Shown: positions 8,625 through 16,855 of the stretch, in pieces | How the letters are laid out: every line of letters begins with the position of its first letter | How positions within the stretch are numbered: the stretch's first letter is position 1 | Source of the DNA: Phytohabitans flavus | GTDB taxonomy: Bacteria > Actinomycetota > Actinomycetes > Mycobacteriales > Micromonosporaceae | DNA length: 64,000 nt | Assembly: GCF_011764545.1 (NCBI RefSeq) | Contig: NZ_AP022870.1 | Location: forward strand, 4,510,001 to 4,574,000 | Direction of reading: 5' to 3' | Translations under genes and position numbers: made by a program | The notes under the pieces: generated by a model | The model's database searches: none | Told to the model about the DNA's origin: nothing | Seen by the model: only the letters and a program-made list of their open reading frames with translations

Positions 8625-8689
8625 CACTTCCCCCATCCCGGAGGCCGGAGCGCTCCCGCCGGAGGCTAAGGGGTAAGAGCGACCGCTGG

Positions 8690-9919
8690 CTAGGGGCCGG
8701 GGTAGGTGCCGCTCAGGCGGGCGAGCTTGAGGCCTAGGTGGAGGCAGAGGCGCTCGTTGCCGTTCTTCAGGTCGGTTTCGGCGAGCTGCTCCACACGGTG
8801 CAGGCGGTAGTAGAGCGTCGTGCGGTGCAGCCGCAGCTGTTCGGCCGTGGCGTGTGCGTTGCCGGCCAGGTCGAGGTAGACCTCCAAGGTCTCCAGCAGG
8901 ACCTGGTTGGCCTCTTCGCCCAGCAGCCGGTGCAGCCCGGGATGGACGGTGGCGACGTCCACGTGCCGGCCGTCCATCTGGGACAGCATGCGGTAGATGC
9001 CAAGGTCGGACCAGGAGATGAGCGGTCCCAGCGCCGGCAGGCGCACGCCCACGCGGGCCGACTGGACCGCCTCGTCATACGAGTGGATGGCGTCCGCGAG
9101 CCCCGGCCGTGGGCTGCCGATGCCGACCACCACGCGGGCCACCTCGCCCAGGGCGCCGGTCGCGTTTCGCAGCGACTCCCGCAGGTACCCGGCGGCGGAC
9201 TCGGCCGACGGGCGGCCGCCCACCTGGCCGGCGCGGACCAGCAGCACGCCCTGGTCGTTGCGGAGTAGGTGCAACGCGTCCCGTACCCCGATCCACCGCC
9301 GGGTGGCGACCAGCGCCTGCTCCAGCGCGATCCCGGCGTCCTCGTCGAGCACCTGCCCACGGGCCGCGACGAGCTGGGCGACGATCGCGGTGGCCGGACC
9401 GTCCGCACCGACCAGCCCGTCGGCGAGCAGCGAGCGGACCATCTCCTCGCGGGTGGCCGGGTTGTCGGAGAGCAGCGTACGGGCCGCCTCGGCCTCGCGT
9501 TGGGAGGCCAGCTCGCCGAGCAGGTTCTCCCGGTAGAGGGCGAGCGACAGGTCGCCGGCAGCGCGGGTGATCATGTCGATCTCGGCCTCCGTCATGCCCT
9601 TGTCGGCCTCGATGAACCACACGTACCCGAGCAGCCGGTCCTGGTGGACGATCGGCACGCAGAGGCGGGGCAGCAGGTCGAGCTCGGGGCAGGCGGGGAT
9701 GCGCATCGGCCTGCGGGCCTTCATGATGCCGAAGCCGCGGAACCACGTGATGACCTCGGGCGCGGTGTGCCGGCGCAGGATGGAGCTGCGGCGGACGTCG
9801 TCCATAGTGCCGGTCTGCTCGCTGTACACGACGACCCGATGCCGCCGGTCCTCGATCAGCGCCGGCCGACCGACCCGCGCAGCCATCGCGTCGACGATGC
9901 CTTGCAGCTCCAGGTTCAT
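8690..9919 (-). CDS. PucR/CdaR-family transcriptional regulator
   Basis: 409 residues. ATG at 9919 was chosen because it follows GGAGAACGGC; an open frame extends 54 codons further upstream but lacks family-like sequence. The N-terminal third resembles a GAF-like sensor (LCVPIVHQDRLLGYVWFIEA near residues 80-110). The middle has a GGDEF-related PucR segment. The C-terminus carries the PucR helix-turn-helix, with GNAHATAEQLRLHRTTLYYR and LHRVEQL near residues 355-385. PucR-type proteins usually activate metabolic genes in response to small ligands. It diverges from a PstS-like membrane protein across ~200 bases, so that gene is a possible target. The ligand cannot be predicted. Confidence 0.85.
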   Translation of the reverse strand: MNLELQGIVDAMAARVGRPALIEDRRHRVVVYSEQTGTMDDVRRSSILRRHTAPEVITWFRGFGIMKARRPMRIPACPELDLLPRLCVPIVHQDRLLGYVWFIEADKGMTEAEIDMITRAAGDLSLALYRENLLGELASQREAEAARTLLSDNPATREEMVRSLLADGLVGADGPATAIVAQLVAARGQVLDEDAGIALEQALVATRRWIGVRDALHLLRNDQGVLLVRAGQVGGRPSAESAAGYLRESLRNATGALGEVARVVVGIGSPRPGLADAIHSYDEAVQSARVGVRLPALGPLISWSDLGIYRMLSQMDGRHVDVATVHPGLHRLLGEEANQVLLETLEVYLDLAGNAHATAEQLRLHRTTLYYRLHRVEQLAETDLKNGNERLCLHLGLKLARLSGTYPGP

Positions 9920-10125
9920 GCCGTTCTCCGACCGTTTGTCGCCCGTTGGCGGCCCCGGCCTACGCGGCGTACCGCCGGCCCTTACCCTCCGACGCCGCCC
10001 GCCGCCGCGCAAGGGTCGCCGACTAATGATCATTCCCACTGGCGCTGGTGAACAGGAGGCGAACGCGATTGTCATCAACATGAGCTACGCTTCGCGCCCG
10101 TACTGTCCACTAGCGAGGGGAAGCC

Positions 10126-11679
10126 ATGGGCGGCCTGGGGACGGCGGTCGCTGAATGGCTGTCCGGCGTACTCCTCGGCGACTACGGCATCATCGGTCTC
10201 GTCACGGGCCTGGTCATACCCGTCGCCCTGCTCTTCGCCGACCGGTTCCTGATCAAGGCCAAGCGGCTCAACGTGCGTACGCTGAGCGACTCGAACTGGC
10301 CGAGCCGCTTCGGCCTGCGCGGCAAGGGGCAGCGGATCAGCTTCGTCGCCAAGGATGGCGCGCCGATCGAGCACCCGTCGATGGTGAGCCTGCGGATCAA
10401 GAATTCCGGCGTGCTGGACATCGCCGAGTCCGACTACGAGCTTCCGGTCACGGTGCCGTTTCCGGACCGCAACGTGATCCGGGCGGAGATCGCCGAGGCG
10501 CGCAGCCAGGACCGGGCGGACGATCAGTGGCGGGACATGCTGGCCGGCCATCCCGGCTTCAAGGTGCGCCGGCACGAGGTGGTACTGCCGCCGGTCCATC
10601 TCAACCCTCGGGACCGCTTCAAGCTCGTGGTGCTGCTGTCCGGCGAGAGCACCGGCGAGGAGCTCGACTGCCGCGGCCGGATCAAGGGTGGCCGGATCAT
10701 CGACGACACCCACCCGCGCCGGATCACCCGGACCCGGGTTCTGGCCGGGTTCGCCCTGCTCTTCGCCGGCGCGCTCGCGGTCGTGCTCGCGGTGCAGCCA
10801 GGCCTTGTGCCCCTGCCGAGGCAGCCCTTCGAGTGCGCTACCGGCGACCTCACGGTGGTCGGTTCCACGGCGTTCGAGGTGGCGGCGAACAAGGCGAAGG
10901 ACGCGTACCTCAAGGTCTGCGACGGCGCCAACATGACCGTGAACCCCGAAGGCAGCATCGACGGGCTCGACCAGCTCCGCGGCGCGGACATGAACGGGCG
11001 CGGGAAGCTGCTCGTCCTCTCCGACGGCCACGCGCCGAGCGGCTACCCCACACTCCGCGCCCGGCCGACCGCGCTGGCCATCTTCGCGGTGGTGGTCAAC
11101 GCCAACACCGGTATCGACAGCCTCACCCTCGACCAGCTCCGCGGCATCTACTCCGGCCAGTATGACAACTGGGCCGACCTGGGCGGCACCAACACCGAGA
11201 TCCGGATTGTCGGCCGGGACAACGAGTCGGGCAGCCGGCGGACCTTCGAGGAGTTCGTGCTGAAGGCGGCCGAGCCGGCCGAGTCGTCGAGCAACTGTGA
11301 GCGAAGGGACCTCATCCCGCAGTCCGCCACCCTCCGGTGCCTCGCCTCCGGTACCGGGAGGCTGCTGGAGAACGTCAACACCATGAGCGGCGCGATCGGG
11401 TACGCCGACGCCCCCACCGCCACCCTCTACCCGGATGTGGTCCGGGTACGGCTGGACGGGCGGGAGCCGGAGTTCGGCCACATCGACGAGGGCTACCCGT
11501 TCTGGACCATCGAGTACATGTACACGTACGGCGAGCCGCCGGCCGGTGGGCTGCTCGCCTCGTTCCTGGCGTACATGAACACCGACTCGGCCCGGGTCGC
11601 GCTGCGTGAGGCGGGCTACGTGCCCTGCGTCAACCAGGACGGCAGCCAGCTCGAGCCCTGCCTCAAACAGCCGCGTTGA
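10126..11679 (+). CDS. Membrane-anchored PstS-like substrate-binding-domain protein
   Basis: 517 residues from ATG 10126 behind AGGGGAAGCC. Residues 15-45 form a transmembrane helix. A cytoplasmic or juxtamembrane beta-rich domain (about 50-195) follows, then a second helix (about 205-228, FALLFAGALAVVLAV). The C-terminal ~280 residues are a PBP-like domain: LTVVGSTAFE, DQLRGIYSGQYDNWADLGG and IRIVGRDNESGSRRTFEEF match phosphate-binding PstS signatures, with the Ser/Arg ligand loop present. Unlike true PstS it is tethered by two helices and has no ABC transporter genes beside it, so a sensing role is more likely than transport. A second PstS-like gene lies nearby at 12685-13302. Confidence 0.75.
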   Translation: MGGLGTAVAEWLSGVLLGDYGIIGLVTGLVIPVALLFADRFLIKAKRLNVRTLSDSNWPSRFGLRGKGQRISFVAKDGAPIEHPSMVSLRIKNSGVLDIAESDYELPVTVPFPDRNVIRAEIAEARSQDRADDQWRDMLAGHPGFKVRRHEVVLPPVHLNPRDRFKLVVLLSGESTGEELDCRGRIKGGRIIDDTHPRRITRTRVLAGFALLFAGALAVVLAVQPGLVPLPRQPFECATGDLTVVGSTAFEVAANKAKDAYLKVCDGANMTVNPEGSIDGLDQLRGADMNGRGKLLVLSDGHAPSGYPTLRARPTALAIFAVVVNANTGIDSLTLDQLRGIYSGQYDNWADLGGTNTEIRIVGRDNESGSRRTFEEFVLKAAEPAESSSNCERRDLIPQSATLRCLASGTGRLLENVNTMSGAIGYADAPTATLYPDVVRVRLDGREPEFGHIDEGYPFWTIEYMYTYGEPPAGGLLASFLAYMNTDSARVALREAGYVPCVNQDGSQLEPCLKQPR

Positions 11680-11685
11680 CGGTCG

Positions 11686-12612
11686 TCAGGGCAGCCGGAG
11701 CCGCACCTGTACCGGTAGGTGGTCGCTGGGGTACTGGTTACCGCCTCGGTACGTGTTCATGCCGGCCGCGAGCGCGGTGATGCCGGGGGTGGTGAGCACC
11801 CAGTCGATCCGGGCACCGCCGGTGGTCAGCCCCCGGTAGTTGTGGAACGTGCCGTACCCGGTGCCGCGTACCGCCGCCCCGGGCCAGGTGTCGCGGTAGC
11901 CGGCCTGGTTGACCAGCAGGTTGTACACGTACCCGCTGGATACCGCCGTGGTGTTGAAGTCGCCGGTCAGCACGATGGGCAGCGCCGGGTCCAGCGCGGC
12001 GAGCCGCTGCCGGATGAGCTGCGCGGCGCGCTGGCGGGCGTTCTCGCTGGCGTTGTCCAGGTGGGTGTTGACCGCGTAGAAGCGCTTGCCGGTCACGAGG
12101 TCGAGGAAGCGCACCCAGGTGACCATCCGGATCGACCCACCGCCCCAGGTGTTCGAGCCGGGCACCTCTGGCGTGTCGGAGAGCCAGAAGTGCTGGTACG
12201 CCTGCGGGGCCAGCCGAGTGTTGTCGTAGAAGATGGCCATGTACTCACCCCGGGTGCCGCCCTCCCGGCCCTGCCCGATGAAGTCGTAGCGGGTACCCAG
12301 GTCGTTTTCGATGTCGCGGAGCTGGGCGTTGAGCCCCTCCTGCGTGCCGATCAGGTCCGGCTGTTCGTTGGTCAGCATCGTGCGCATCACGGGGCGCCGC
12401 TGCCCCCACGAGTTCGGCGTGCTCGTGCTGGCGTAGCGGAGGTTGAACGTCATGACCTCCAGGTCACCAGCGGCGGCCGGTCCGGCGAGTCCGTCCAGTA
12501 TGGACGGACCCGCCGCGCGGACCGGCGTGACCGCGGCCAGCATGGCCGCGATCGTTACCACGGCGAGGCCGACACCTCGCCCAGCAAAGGATCGAAGAGA
12601 GCCAATTCGCAT
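11686..12612 (-). CDS. Secreted endonuclease/exonuclease/phosphatase (EEP) family protein
   Basis: 308 residues with a Tat/Sec-like signal peptide (MRIGSLRSFAGRG, Ala/Val core, cleavage after VRA). EEP motifs appear in order: VMTFNLRYA near residue 53, IGTQEGLNAQ near 85 (metal-binding Glu), VNTHLDN near 180, LTGDFNTT near 215 and the terminal SDHLPV with catalytic His near 299. The fold hydrolyses phosphodiesters or phosphomonoesters with Mg2+. The secreted form and NTHLDNASENAR segment fit exported nucleases or phospholipid phosphatases; the substrate cannot be told from sequence. It ends seven bases from the convergent PstS-like gene at 11679. Confidence 0.85.
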   Translation of the reverse strand: MRIGSLRSFAGRGVGLAVVTIAAMLAAVTPVRAAGPSILDGLAGPAAAGDLEVMTFNLRYASTSTPNSWGQRRPVMRTMLTNEQPDLIGTQEGLNAQLRDIENDLGTRYDFIGQGREGGTRGEYMAIFYDNTRLAPQAYQHFWLSDTPEVPGSNTWGGGSIRMVTWVRFLDLVTGKRFYAVNTHLDNASENARQRAAQLIRQRLAALDPALPIVLTGDFNTTAVSSGYVYNLLVNQAGYRDTWPGAAVRGTGYGTFHNYRGLTTGGARIDWVLTTPGITALAAGMNTYRGGNQYPSDHLPVQVRLRLP

Positions 12613-12684
12613 GGTCTGACGGTAAGAGCCGGCCGTGGCCCCCGGTGGCCGGATCCTTACGCCCTTATGCCGGGCAGTGGGACC

Positions 12685-13302
12685 TCACACCACCTCGATC
12701 GGTACCGCGTTGCCCTGCGCCACGAACTGCGCCACCGAGAACGGCACGACGTCGTACACCTTGCTGAGCAGGACGGTGCCGTCGTTCTCCGGCAACCGCG
12801 GGTGCAGCGGTTGACCGTTGCCGTTCGCCAGGCAGGGGTAGTCACCGAGGGCGATCTCGTTCTCGGTGATCGACATCCGGGTCGGACCGGTCCAGACCTG
12901 CCAGGTGCTCGAGCCGCTTTCGAGCATGCGGGGCACCACCGGATTGTTGGCGACGGTGGTCTCGAAGCACTTGTACACCCGCTGCATCTGGGCGAACGAC
13001 CAGTTGGTCGGAATCATGCTGTCCTGGTTTACGGCCAGGGTCACCAGATCCACCCCGAGCGGGACATAGGTGAGGCGGCCGGTCGACTGCGGGGTGACGT
13101 GGCCGCCGTAGCTCGTCGAGCGGGCGAAGTCGACACAGCCGAGGAAGTTGATACCGAACATCCTGCCGGGTCCTTCACCGACGTCCTCGCCGTGCGCGGC
13201 CAGGACCGCCCGGCGGGCCACGGGCGCGGCAAGGGGCCGCGGAAACACGCAGCCCGGCTGGGTACCCCCATCAATGGTGCCCAACGCCTGCATTACCGGC
13301 AT
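12685..13302 (-). CDS. PstS-like phosphate/solute-binding protein, start uncertain
   Basis: 205 residues from the first usable ATG at 13302. The sequence has PstS-type features (FGINFLGCVDFARS, LTYVPLGVDLVTLAVNQ, FAQMQRVYKCFETT). The start is doubtful: the frame stays open upstream to about 13460 and encodes what looks like the end of a signal peptide and mature start (FGGAPAQADPIPPAG, VPLVGTGPEFT) before residue 1. No ATG, GTG or TTG lies in frame there. Either a rare start codon is used or a base error separates the true start, like the frame slips found elsewhere in this window. The protein is shorter than usual PstS. It pairs functionally with the anchored PBP protein at 10126. Confidence 0.6.
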   Translation of the reverse strand: MPVMQALGTIDGGTQPGCVFPRPLAAPVARRAVLAAHGEDVGEGPGRMFGINFLGCVDFARSTSYGGHVTPQSTGRLTYVPLGVDLVTLAVNQDSMIPTNWSFAQMQRVYKCFETTVANNPVVPRMLESGSSTWQVWTGPTRMSITENEIALGDYPCLANGNGQPLHPRLPENDGTVLLSKVYDVVPFSVAQFVAQGNAVPIEVV

Positions 13303-13595
13303 TGTGAATTCAGGGCCAGTGCCGACAAGCGGGACGCCAGCGGGCGGGATGGGATCGGCCTGCGCCGGCGCGCCGCCGAAGGTGGTCAGGAGTACAGGGC
13401 ACCACGAGAAGCTGATGGCCGAATGAATCCCGGGCCTGCGGCCGAGATTCGTTTTACAGGCAGTCGCGTAAAGGGTCGGTAAAGGATTTGCCCGCCTTCG
13501 TGTCGGATTGATGTCGTAACCGCTGGAGGCGAAACTGGCGTCTCTCCTTTAGACAGGCCGCGACAGCCGGCCTGCACAACGGGGAGGAACCCGAA
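13303..13595. other. Gap upstream of divergent genes; possible missing N-terminus
   Basis: The first ~130 bases appear to encode the N-terminal secretory part of the leftward PstS-like gene without a recognisable start codon. The rest precedes the rightward lipoprotein, whose Shine-Dalgarno GGGGAGGA lies at 13580-13587. On the leftward strand an AAAGGAGAG stretch near 13545-13553 resembles a ribosome site but no start follows it in frame. Confidence 0.4.
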
Positions 13596-14288
13596 ATGCG
13601 CAAGACTCTGGTCGGCGCCGCGCTGCTGACCCTGACGGCCCTGACCGCGTGCAACGCGGGCAGCGAGGCCGCCAAGCCGCCGGCCGGGGGTGCTGGCGCC
13701 GGCGCACCCATGGCCACCACGCCGGCCGCCGCCCCCACGACCCCACCGGCCGCGACCCCGCCGGCAACCGCTCCGGCCACCACCCGGCCGCCGGCCACGC
13801 GGAAGCCGGCCGCGACGCCGTCCCTGTCGACGCCCAGCACGCCGCGCCCGCCGGCCTCCTACGACCCGGAGCGGGACCTCACCGACCTCGTGGCCACCAC
13901 GAAGGGGCTCGTGCTGGAGCGGCCGGTCGACGGGGTACGGCACGGCAATCTCATCGTGACGATCATCAACAACGGTCCGCATCCCGTGTGGGACATGACG
14001 TTCATCGTCGAACTGCCGGAGAGCATGTCGGCGGCGGGCGGCGACTGGGCCGGGTGCACGCGGTTGCGGTCGACCAAGGCGGGATTCCCGGCCGGCTCGA
14101 AGTGTGTCAAGGGCTACCTGGCGCCCGGGAAGTCGCGGACGTTCCGCCTCGGGGTCTCGTCGCCGGCCGCCAAGGACGGCGACGACAGCCTGGTGTCGCG
14201 CTGGCTCGTCGACGTCTGGAACGGCGAGGTGTACAGCGACCTCGACCCCACCGACAACCGCCGTATCTTCTCCGTCACCCGCCGATAA
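13596..14288 (+). CDS. Proline/alanine-rich lipoprotein, function unknown
   Basis: 230 residues from ATG 13596, six bases after GGGGAGGA. The lipobox LTALTAC puts the acylated Cys near residue 19. Residues 25-90 are a low-complexity Ala/Pro/Thr linker that would hold the domain off the membrane. The C-terminal ~130 residues look like an Ig-like/DUF11-type beta sandwich (NLIVTIINNGPHPVWDMTF) with two Cys, one in AGCTRLRS and one in SKCVKGYL, that may form a disulfide. No enzymatic motif is visible. A perfect terminator hairpin follows directly. It is probably a monocistronic cell-surface protein; the family is not recognised. Confidence 0.7.
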   Translation: MRKTLVGAALLTLTALTACNAGSEAAKPPAGGAGAGAPMATTPAAAPTTPPAATPPATAPATTRPPATRKPAATPSLSTPSTPRPPASYDPERDLTDLVATTKGLVLERPVDGVRHGNLIVTIINNGPHPVWDMTFIVELPESMSAAGGDWAGCTRLRSTKAGFPAGSKCVKGYLAPGKSRTFRLGVSSPAAKDGDDSLVSRWLVDVWNGEVYSDLDPTDNRRIFSVTRR

Positions 14289-14295
14289 CGGGCGC

Positions 14296-14328
14296 ACCTG
14301 GCCTGACCAGGGCGGTCAGGCCAGGTGA
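14296..14328 (+). terminator. Terminator after the lipoprotein gene
   Basis: Perfect 14-base stem CACCTGGCCTGACC / GGTCAGGCCAGGTG with a five-base loop, eight bases after the stop, followed by a T-containing stretch. This is a strong factor-independent terminator. Confidence 0.8.
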
Positions 14329-14467
14329 TTTCACACGACGTTACGCGAGCGTTTCATGATCGGTGGGTTTCATGCCAATAAGTGAATCTGACATATATCT
14401 ATGTATCCACGTCGCGTCCCAGCCGGTACAACCCCCACCGGCCGCGCGTGGATAGTCAGGAGTCCAC

Positions 14468-15100
14468 ATGACTCGCGTCCTCAAGGCCGGCGTCGCCACC
14501 CTAGGCGCCGTTGTCGCGCTGCTCGCGCTCGCCGCCGCCCCGGCCGCGGCGACCCCGCCGAACATCCCGTCGTACAGCACGGCGGTCAGCCGGCTCAACG
14601 CGCTGACCGTCGCGGCGGAGTCGCACGGTTCCAGCTACAACCGCGACCTCTTCCCGCACTGGATCACCGTCTCGGGCTCGTGCAACACCCGTGAGCAGGT
14701 GCTCAAGCGGGACGGCTCGGGTGTCACCGTCGACAGCAGCTGCTACCCGACGTCGGGCTCGTGGCGCAGCCCGTTCGACGGCGCGACCTGGACCAACCCG
14801 GCGGACGTCGACATCGACCACATGGTCCCGCTCTCGGAGGCCTGGGCGTCCGGTGCGTGGGCATGGACCACCGCGCGGCGGCAGACGTACGCCAACGACC
14901 TTGGTGGGCCTGAGCTGTGGGCGGTCACCGACAACGTCAACCAGGCCAAGGGTGACCAGGACCCGGCCACCTGGCAGCCGCCGCTGGCCTCGTTCCGCTG
15001 CACCTACGCGCGCGCGTGGATCCAGGTGAAGTGGTTCTACGGCCTCAGCGTCGACAGTGCCGAGAAGTCGGCCCTGAACGGCATGCTCGGCACCTGCTGA
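14468..15100 (+). CDS. Secreted HNH-type nuclease (GmrSD/DUF1524-like)
   Basis: 210 residues from ATG 14468. Signal peptide: MTRVLKAG, Ala/Leu core, cleavage after AAA. The catalytic motif DIDHMVPLSEAW lies near residues 114-125, giving the DHxVPL His of secreted HNH/DUF1524 nucleases; the downstream VTDNVNQAKGDQDP (about 157-170) supplies the Asn and second metal-ligand region. Two Cys pairs (SCNTRE, SSCYP, FRCTY, LGTC) suit an exported, disulfide-bonded enzyme. Such proteins are common in Streptomyces and relatives and probably scavenge DNA. A terminator follows at 15116-15149. Confidence 0.85.
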   Translation: MTRVLKAGVATLGAVVALLALAAAPAAATPPNIPSYSTAVSRLNALTVAAESHGSSYNRDLFPHWITVSGSCNTREQVLKRDGSGVTVDSSCYPTSGSWRSPFDGATWTNPADVDIDHMVPLSEAWASGAWAWTTARRQTYANDLGGPELWAVTDNVNQAKGDQDPATWQPPLASFRCTYARAWIQVKWFYGLSVDSAEKSALNGMLGTC

Positions 15101-15115
15101 TCCCCCAGCCCCGAA

Positions 15116-15149
15116 CGGGCGGGCCCGGCCAGTCGGCCGGGCCCGCCCG
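15116..15149. terminator. Bidirectional terminator between nuclease and rox
   Basis: Perfect 15-base GC stem (CGGGCGGGCCCGGCC and its complement) with a four-base loop, 15 bases after the nuclease stop and 10 bases beyond the stop of the convergent monooxygenase. It can serve both genes. Confidence 0.8.
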
Positions 15150-15159
15150 CGCATAAGGA

Positions 15160-16583
15160 TCAGGTGGCGGGCTTGCCGAACCAGCGGGAGAGGTGGTCGT
15201 CCAGGTCCTGCTGATCGTTGCCGATCCAGGCGACGTGGCCGTCGGGGCGTAGCAGGACGCACGGATGATCCAGTACCGCGGTGGGATCCGAGAGGTAGTC
15301 GACCCGGTCCGACCAGCCGCCGACGGTCAGGCGTTCGGTGCGGTCCAGCAGCAGGCCACGGCCCCGATGCAGCAGACCGTAGAGGCGGCCCTGGTTCACG
15401 TCGATGTCGCGCAGGCGGCGGCCGAGCAGGTCGGGACCCGCGCCGAAGTCGTAGCGGATGCCGATCGCGGTGATCTTCTCGATCAGATAGCGGTTCACCT
15501 CGTCGAAGTCCATCAGTTCGGAGAGCAGCCTGCGCACGGCCCGCGGGCCCGGTTCGGTGGAGAGCAGTTCCATCTGGGCGCGGGTGTTGTCCAGCACGTC
15601 CTCGGCGACCGGATGACGCTCGGCCTGGTAGCTGTCCAGCAGTGTTTCCGGCGCCCAGCCGCGGATCTGTGCGGCCAGTTTCCAGCCGAGGTTGAATGCG
15701 TCCTGAACGCCAAGGTTGAGGCCCTGTCCCCGATGGGGGGATGGATGTGTGCCGCATCGCCGGCCAGCAGCACCCGCCCGACCCGATAACGCTCGGCCAG
15801 CCGTGTGGCATCCCCGAAACGGGACAACCAGCGCGGGGAGTGCACGCCGAAATCGGTTCCGGCGGTGGTGCGCAACTGTTGTTTGAAGTCCTCGAGAGTG
15901 GGCGGTTCCGCACGATCGCTGACTCCCGCGACGGGGACTATGACGCGGTAGACCCCAACGCCCGCGGGCCTGAGACTGAATCGCTTGTCGGTCTGGCCGA
16001 TCTCGGCCGCTTTGGCGGCGATCTCCTCCTGCGGCACACCCACTTCCATCTCGCCCATCAGCGTCGCGGTCCGCGAGGGCTCGCCGGGGAAGCCGACGCC
16101 GAGCAGTTTGCGCACCGCACTGCGCCCGCCGTCACAGCCGACGAGATAGCGCGAACGCAGCTTCTCGCCGTCGGCCAGCTCGACGGTCACACCCTCGTCG
16201 TCCTGCTCGAAATCGGCCACCGCACAACCGCGCCGGACCTGCGCACCCAGGCCGATCGCATGTTCTTCGAGCAGGTCGACGATGACCGGCTGCGGGATGC
16301 CCAGCAGATAGGCGTACGCCGAATCAAGGCCCTTGGGCGCGGGTTTGTCGATGGCGGCGAAGAAGCCGCCGGCCGGACGCTGTCTGCCGCGTTCGAGAAT
16401 GCGCTCCAGCAGCCCGCGCATCGCCATCAGCTCGATACTGCGGATATGCAGACCGACGATGCGGGCGAACGACACGGGCTCGGTTTCCTTCTCCAGGACG
16501 AGCACCCGCACATCGTGCAGCCGCAGCTCGGCGGCCAGCATCGCACCGGTCGGCCCGCACCCGGCAATAATCACGTCGAACAT
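15160..16583 (-). pseudogene. rox: Rifampicin monooxygenase (Rox) homologue interrupted by a frameshift
   Basis: The full-length product would be ~475 residues, the normal size of group A flavin monooxygenases of the Rox type. The N-terminal part starts at ATG 16583: FAD GxGxxG in IIAGCGPTGAML (6-17), CDGGRSAVR near 150 and GDAAHIHPP near 275. After HPPIG the frame breaks; the remaining family sequence (GQGLNLGVQDAFNLGWK, then LDNTRAQMELL to RWFGKPAT) continues in the next frame. One extra G in the run at 15728-15731 would restore it. Rox enzymes hydroxylate the rifamycin naphthoquinone and linearise the drug. A leader ORF, hairpin and possible rifamycin-associated element lie upstream. This is either a recent pseudogene or a sequencing error; the intact 3' half favours the latter. 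Confidence 0.8.
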
Positions 16584-16635
16584 AGGTGTTGCCTTTCGGG
16601 AGTGCCTTGTCGGCTAGGCGCTCCCGGCGACACCT
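16584..16635 (-). promoter_or_regulatory. Hairpin between leader ORF and rox, masking the rox ribosome site
   Basis: In the leftward transcript the outer arms AGGTGTCGCC and GGCAACACCT and inner arms GGGAGCGCCT and AGGCACTCCC form a two-part stem directly before the rox ATG. The only Shine-Dalgarno-like sequence (GAAAGG) lies within the 3' side. The stop codon of the leader ORF falls in the 5' outer arm. This is the layout of a translational attenuator. Confidence 0.6.
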
Positions 16636-16693
16636 ACGTCAGTCGCCCGACCGCGACGGGAAGGCGGAGCACCCACATCGATACATCGTTCAT
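16634..16693 (-). CDS. Leader peptide (19 aa) upstream of rox
   Basis: A short ORF with ATG at 16693 encodes MNDVSMWVLRLPVAVGRLT and stops with TAG at 16634-16636. It has the best ribosome-binding site in the region (GAGGAGGTGAG, about five bases before ATG), far stronger than that of rox. It lies 50 bases upstream of rox and its stop lies within the base of the rox-masking hairpin. A role as cis-acting leader peptide is inferred from this geometry. No homologue is claimed. Confidence 0.6.
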   Translation of the reverse strand: MNDVSMWVLRLPVAVGRLT

Positions 16694-16725
16694 GGGTCTC
16701 ACCTCCTCGGGCGGTGTCACGGTCA

Positions 16726-16744
16726 GCTGCAAGCTACAAGGCCC
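16726..16744. promoter_or_regulatory. Possible rifamycin-associated element (RAE-like)
   Basis: GCTGCAAGCTACAAGGCCC matches, as I recall it, the published RAE consensus (GGGGCTTGCGGCAAGGCCC) at 13 of 19 positions, including the CAAGGCCC half. RAEs lie upstream of rifamycin-inactivating genes and mediate rifampicin induction. The location just upstream of the rox leader fits, but the left half is degenerate. Confidence 0.3.
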
Positions 16745-16774
16745 GAGCCGCCGGCTGCAAGGCCGGCGGCTCGG
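16743..16774. terminator. GC-rich hairpin upstream of the rox leader
   Basis: CCGAGCCGCCGGC and GCCGGCGGCTCGG form a perfect 13-base stem with a six-base loop. It sits between module A and the rox leader, so it could insulate rox from transcription coming from the aldo/keto reductase side, or act as part of the repeat island. Confidence 0.5.
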
Positions 16775-16847
16775 TTGTGAAGCGCGGAGGGTGAGGCCGC
16801 GGGAGCAGCGGTCCGGACCACCGCGGACATCGCGGTAGCTCAAGTCT
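16773..16847 (-). repeat. Dispersed repeat module A, copy 2
   Basis: Reverse-oriented copy of the ~70-base module, nearly identical to the one at 34828-34902. It fills the space between the rox leader region and the 3' end of the aldo/keto reductase. Confidence 0.8.
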
Positions 16848-16855
16848 TCATGGTC

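Larger units (their letters stand above)
8299..8689. repeat. Repeat island to the right of the insertion sequence
   Basis: No gene is supported. It holds two long inverted repeats. The first (8363-8435) has perfect 18-base arms containing GGTGATCGTTCGCC. The second (8478-8624) has perfect 22-base outer arms and perfect 18-base nested arms. The remaining ~60 bases before the regulator stop show nothing recognisable. Confidence 0.75.
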
